DNA of 33,946 nucleotides. It comes from Flavobacterium azizsancarii. Its GTDB lineage: Bacteria; Bacteroidota; Bacteroidia; Flavobacteriales; Flavobacteriaceae. How positions within the stretch are numbered: the first letter of the stretch is position 1; each line of letters begins with the position of its first letter. Under the pieces are notes generated by a model that was not told the origin of the DNA, searched no databases, and was given only the letters and a program-made list of their open reading frames with translations. Position numbers and translations under genes: made by a program. Where the stretch lies: contig NZ_JAMZNK010000053.1 of assembly GCF_027980145.1 (NCBI RefSeq), positions 1 to 33,946 of the forward strand. Reading direction: 5' to 3'. Shown in pieces: positions 33,694 to 33,946 of this stretch.

Positions 33694-33946
33694 ATCGGAT
33701 AGGAGCCTAGGAATTAATTCCCTAGGCGACCTCCCACACCACCCGGCATACGGATCCGTACCAAGGCAGCTCTTAATTTACGATACATTTTAAGATAGAT
33801 ACCTAACCTAAAGTACTTCCGTGAGGTTATTTTCAGTTATCCCAATAAAGGTCTGCACTCCTTGGTAGCTGTCGGATTCCGTCCTATCCTTCCCAAGGTA
33901 GTTATCAAATTACTTGATATTTTCTGCATTCGTGCCTTCATAGGTA
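33694..33946 (-). mobile_element. 3' end of a group II intron (partial, continues past the window)
   Basis: Read on the minus strand, the last 250 bases end with GGATCCGTATGCCGGGTGGT, then GTGGGAGGTC, then a hairpin GCCTAGG/CCTAGGC (33721-33727 with 33705-33711), and finally TCCTATCCGAT. This layout resembles domains V and VI and the AY 3' end of bacterial group II introns. An adenine 7 bases from the 3' end could be the branch point. No reverse transcriptase coding sequence is present up to 33946, so it would lie beyond the window. The 3' splice point at about 33694 is about 50 bases after the tdh stop codon. The call rests on remembered intron termini and has not been tested against a covariance model. 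Confidence 0.55.

Overview
The window looks like a chromosomal segment from a Flavobacterium-like member of the Bacteroidota. The evidence is the low GC content, Bacteroidota promoter motifs (TTTG, then TAnnTTTG), SusC/SusD outer-membrane proteins, a C-terminal type IX secretion (T9SS) sorting domain, an STN-bearing SusC under an ECF sigma/FecR pair, and a short NAD-dependent threonine dehydrogenase like the one described from Flavobacterium. No rRNA, tRNA or CRISPR array was seen.

Layout. Positions 1-3.3 kb hold terminators, a long AT-rich regulatory region with palindromes, and a secreted T9SS-dependent PL1 pectate lyase. Positions 3.3-10.8 kb hold housekeeping and metabolic genes: an ALDH7-type aldehyde dehydrogenase, a frameshifted NTR-like membrane protein gene, a class II cyclic-nucleotide phosphodiesterase, a short antitoxin-like gene, 3-hydroxyanthranilate dioxygenase, a secreted endonuclease/phosphatase-fold protein, an S66 LD-carboxypeptidase and a YraN protein. 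Several short palindromic repeats sit between these genes. An ACT-domain protein follows at 10.9-11.5 kb.

The main system lies at 11.9-24.2 kb. It is a polysaccharide utilization locus for alpha-glucan: ECF sigma factor, FecR anti-sigma, SusC with STN domain, SusD, SusE-like lipoprotein, GH13 amylase lipoprotein and GH97 alpha-glucosidase. The inferred scheme is that surface lipoproteins bind and cut starch-like glucan, SusCD imports oligosaccharides, and GH97 (with periplasmic trimming) releases glucose. Substrate arrival at SusC is probably signalled through STN to FecR and the sigma factor. The sigma and FecR genes are separated by about 770 bp that contains three near-identical 115-bp tandem repeats.

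Positions 24.3-25.35 kb are decayed: an OB-fold (tRNA_anti-like) gene with a nonsense codon runs into an esterase gene that is frameshifted and truncated. Positions 25.6-33.6 kb hold an aldo/keto reductase with an altered catalytic tetrad next to an AraC regulator, a DUF5683-like protein, Mfd overlapping a lipoprotein gene, and L-threonine dehydrogenase. The right edge carries what looks like the 3' end of a group II intron on the minus strand, which continues beyond the window.
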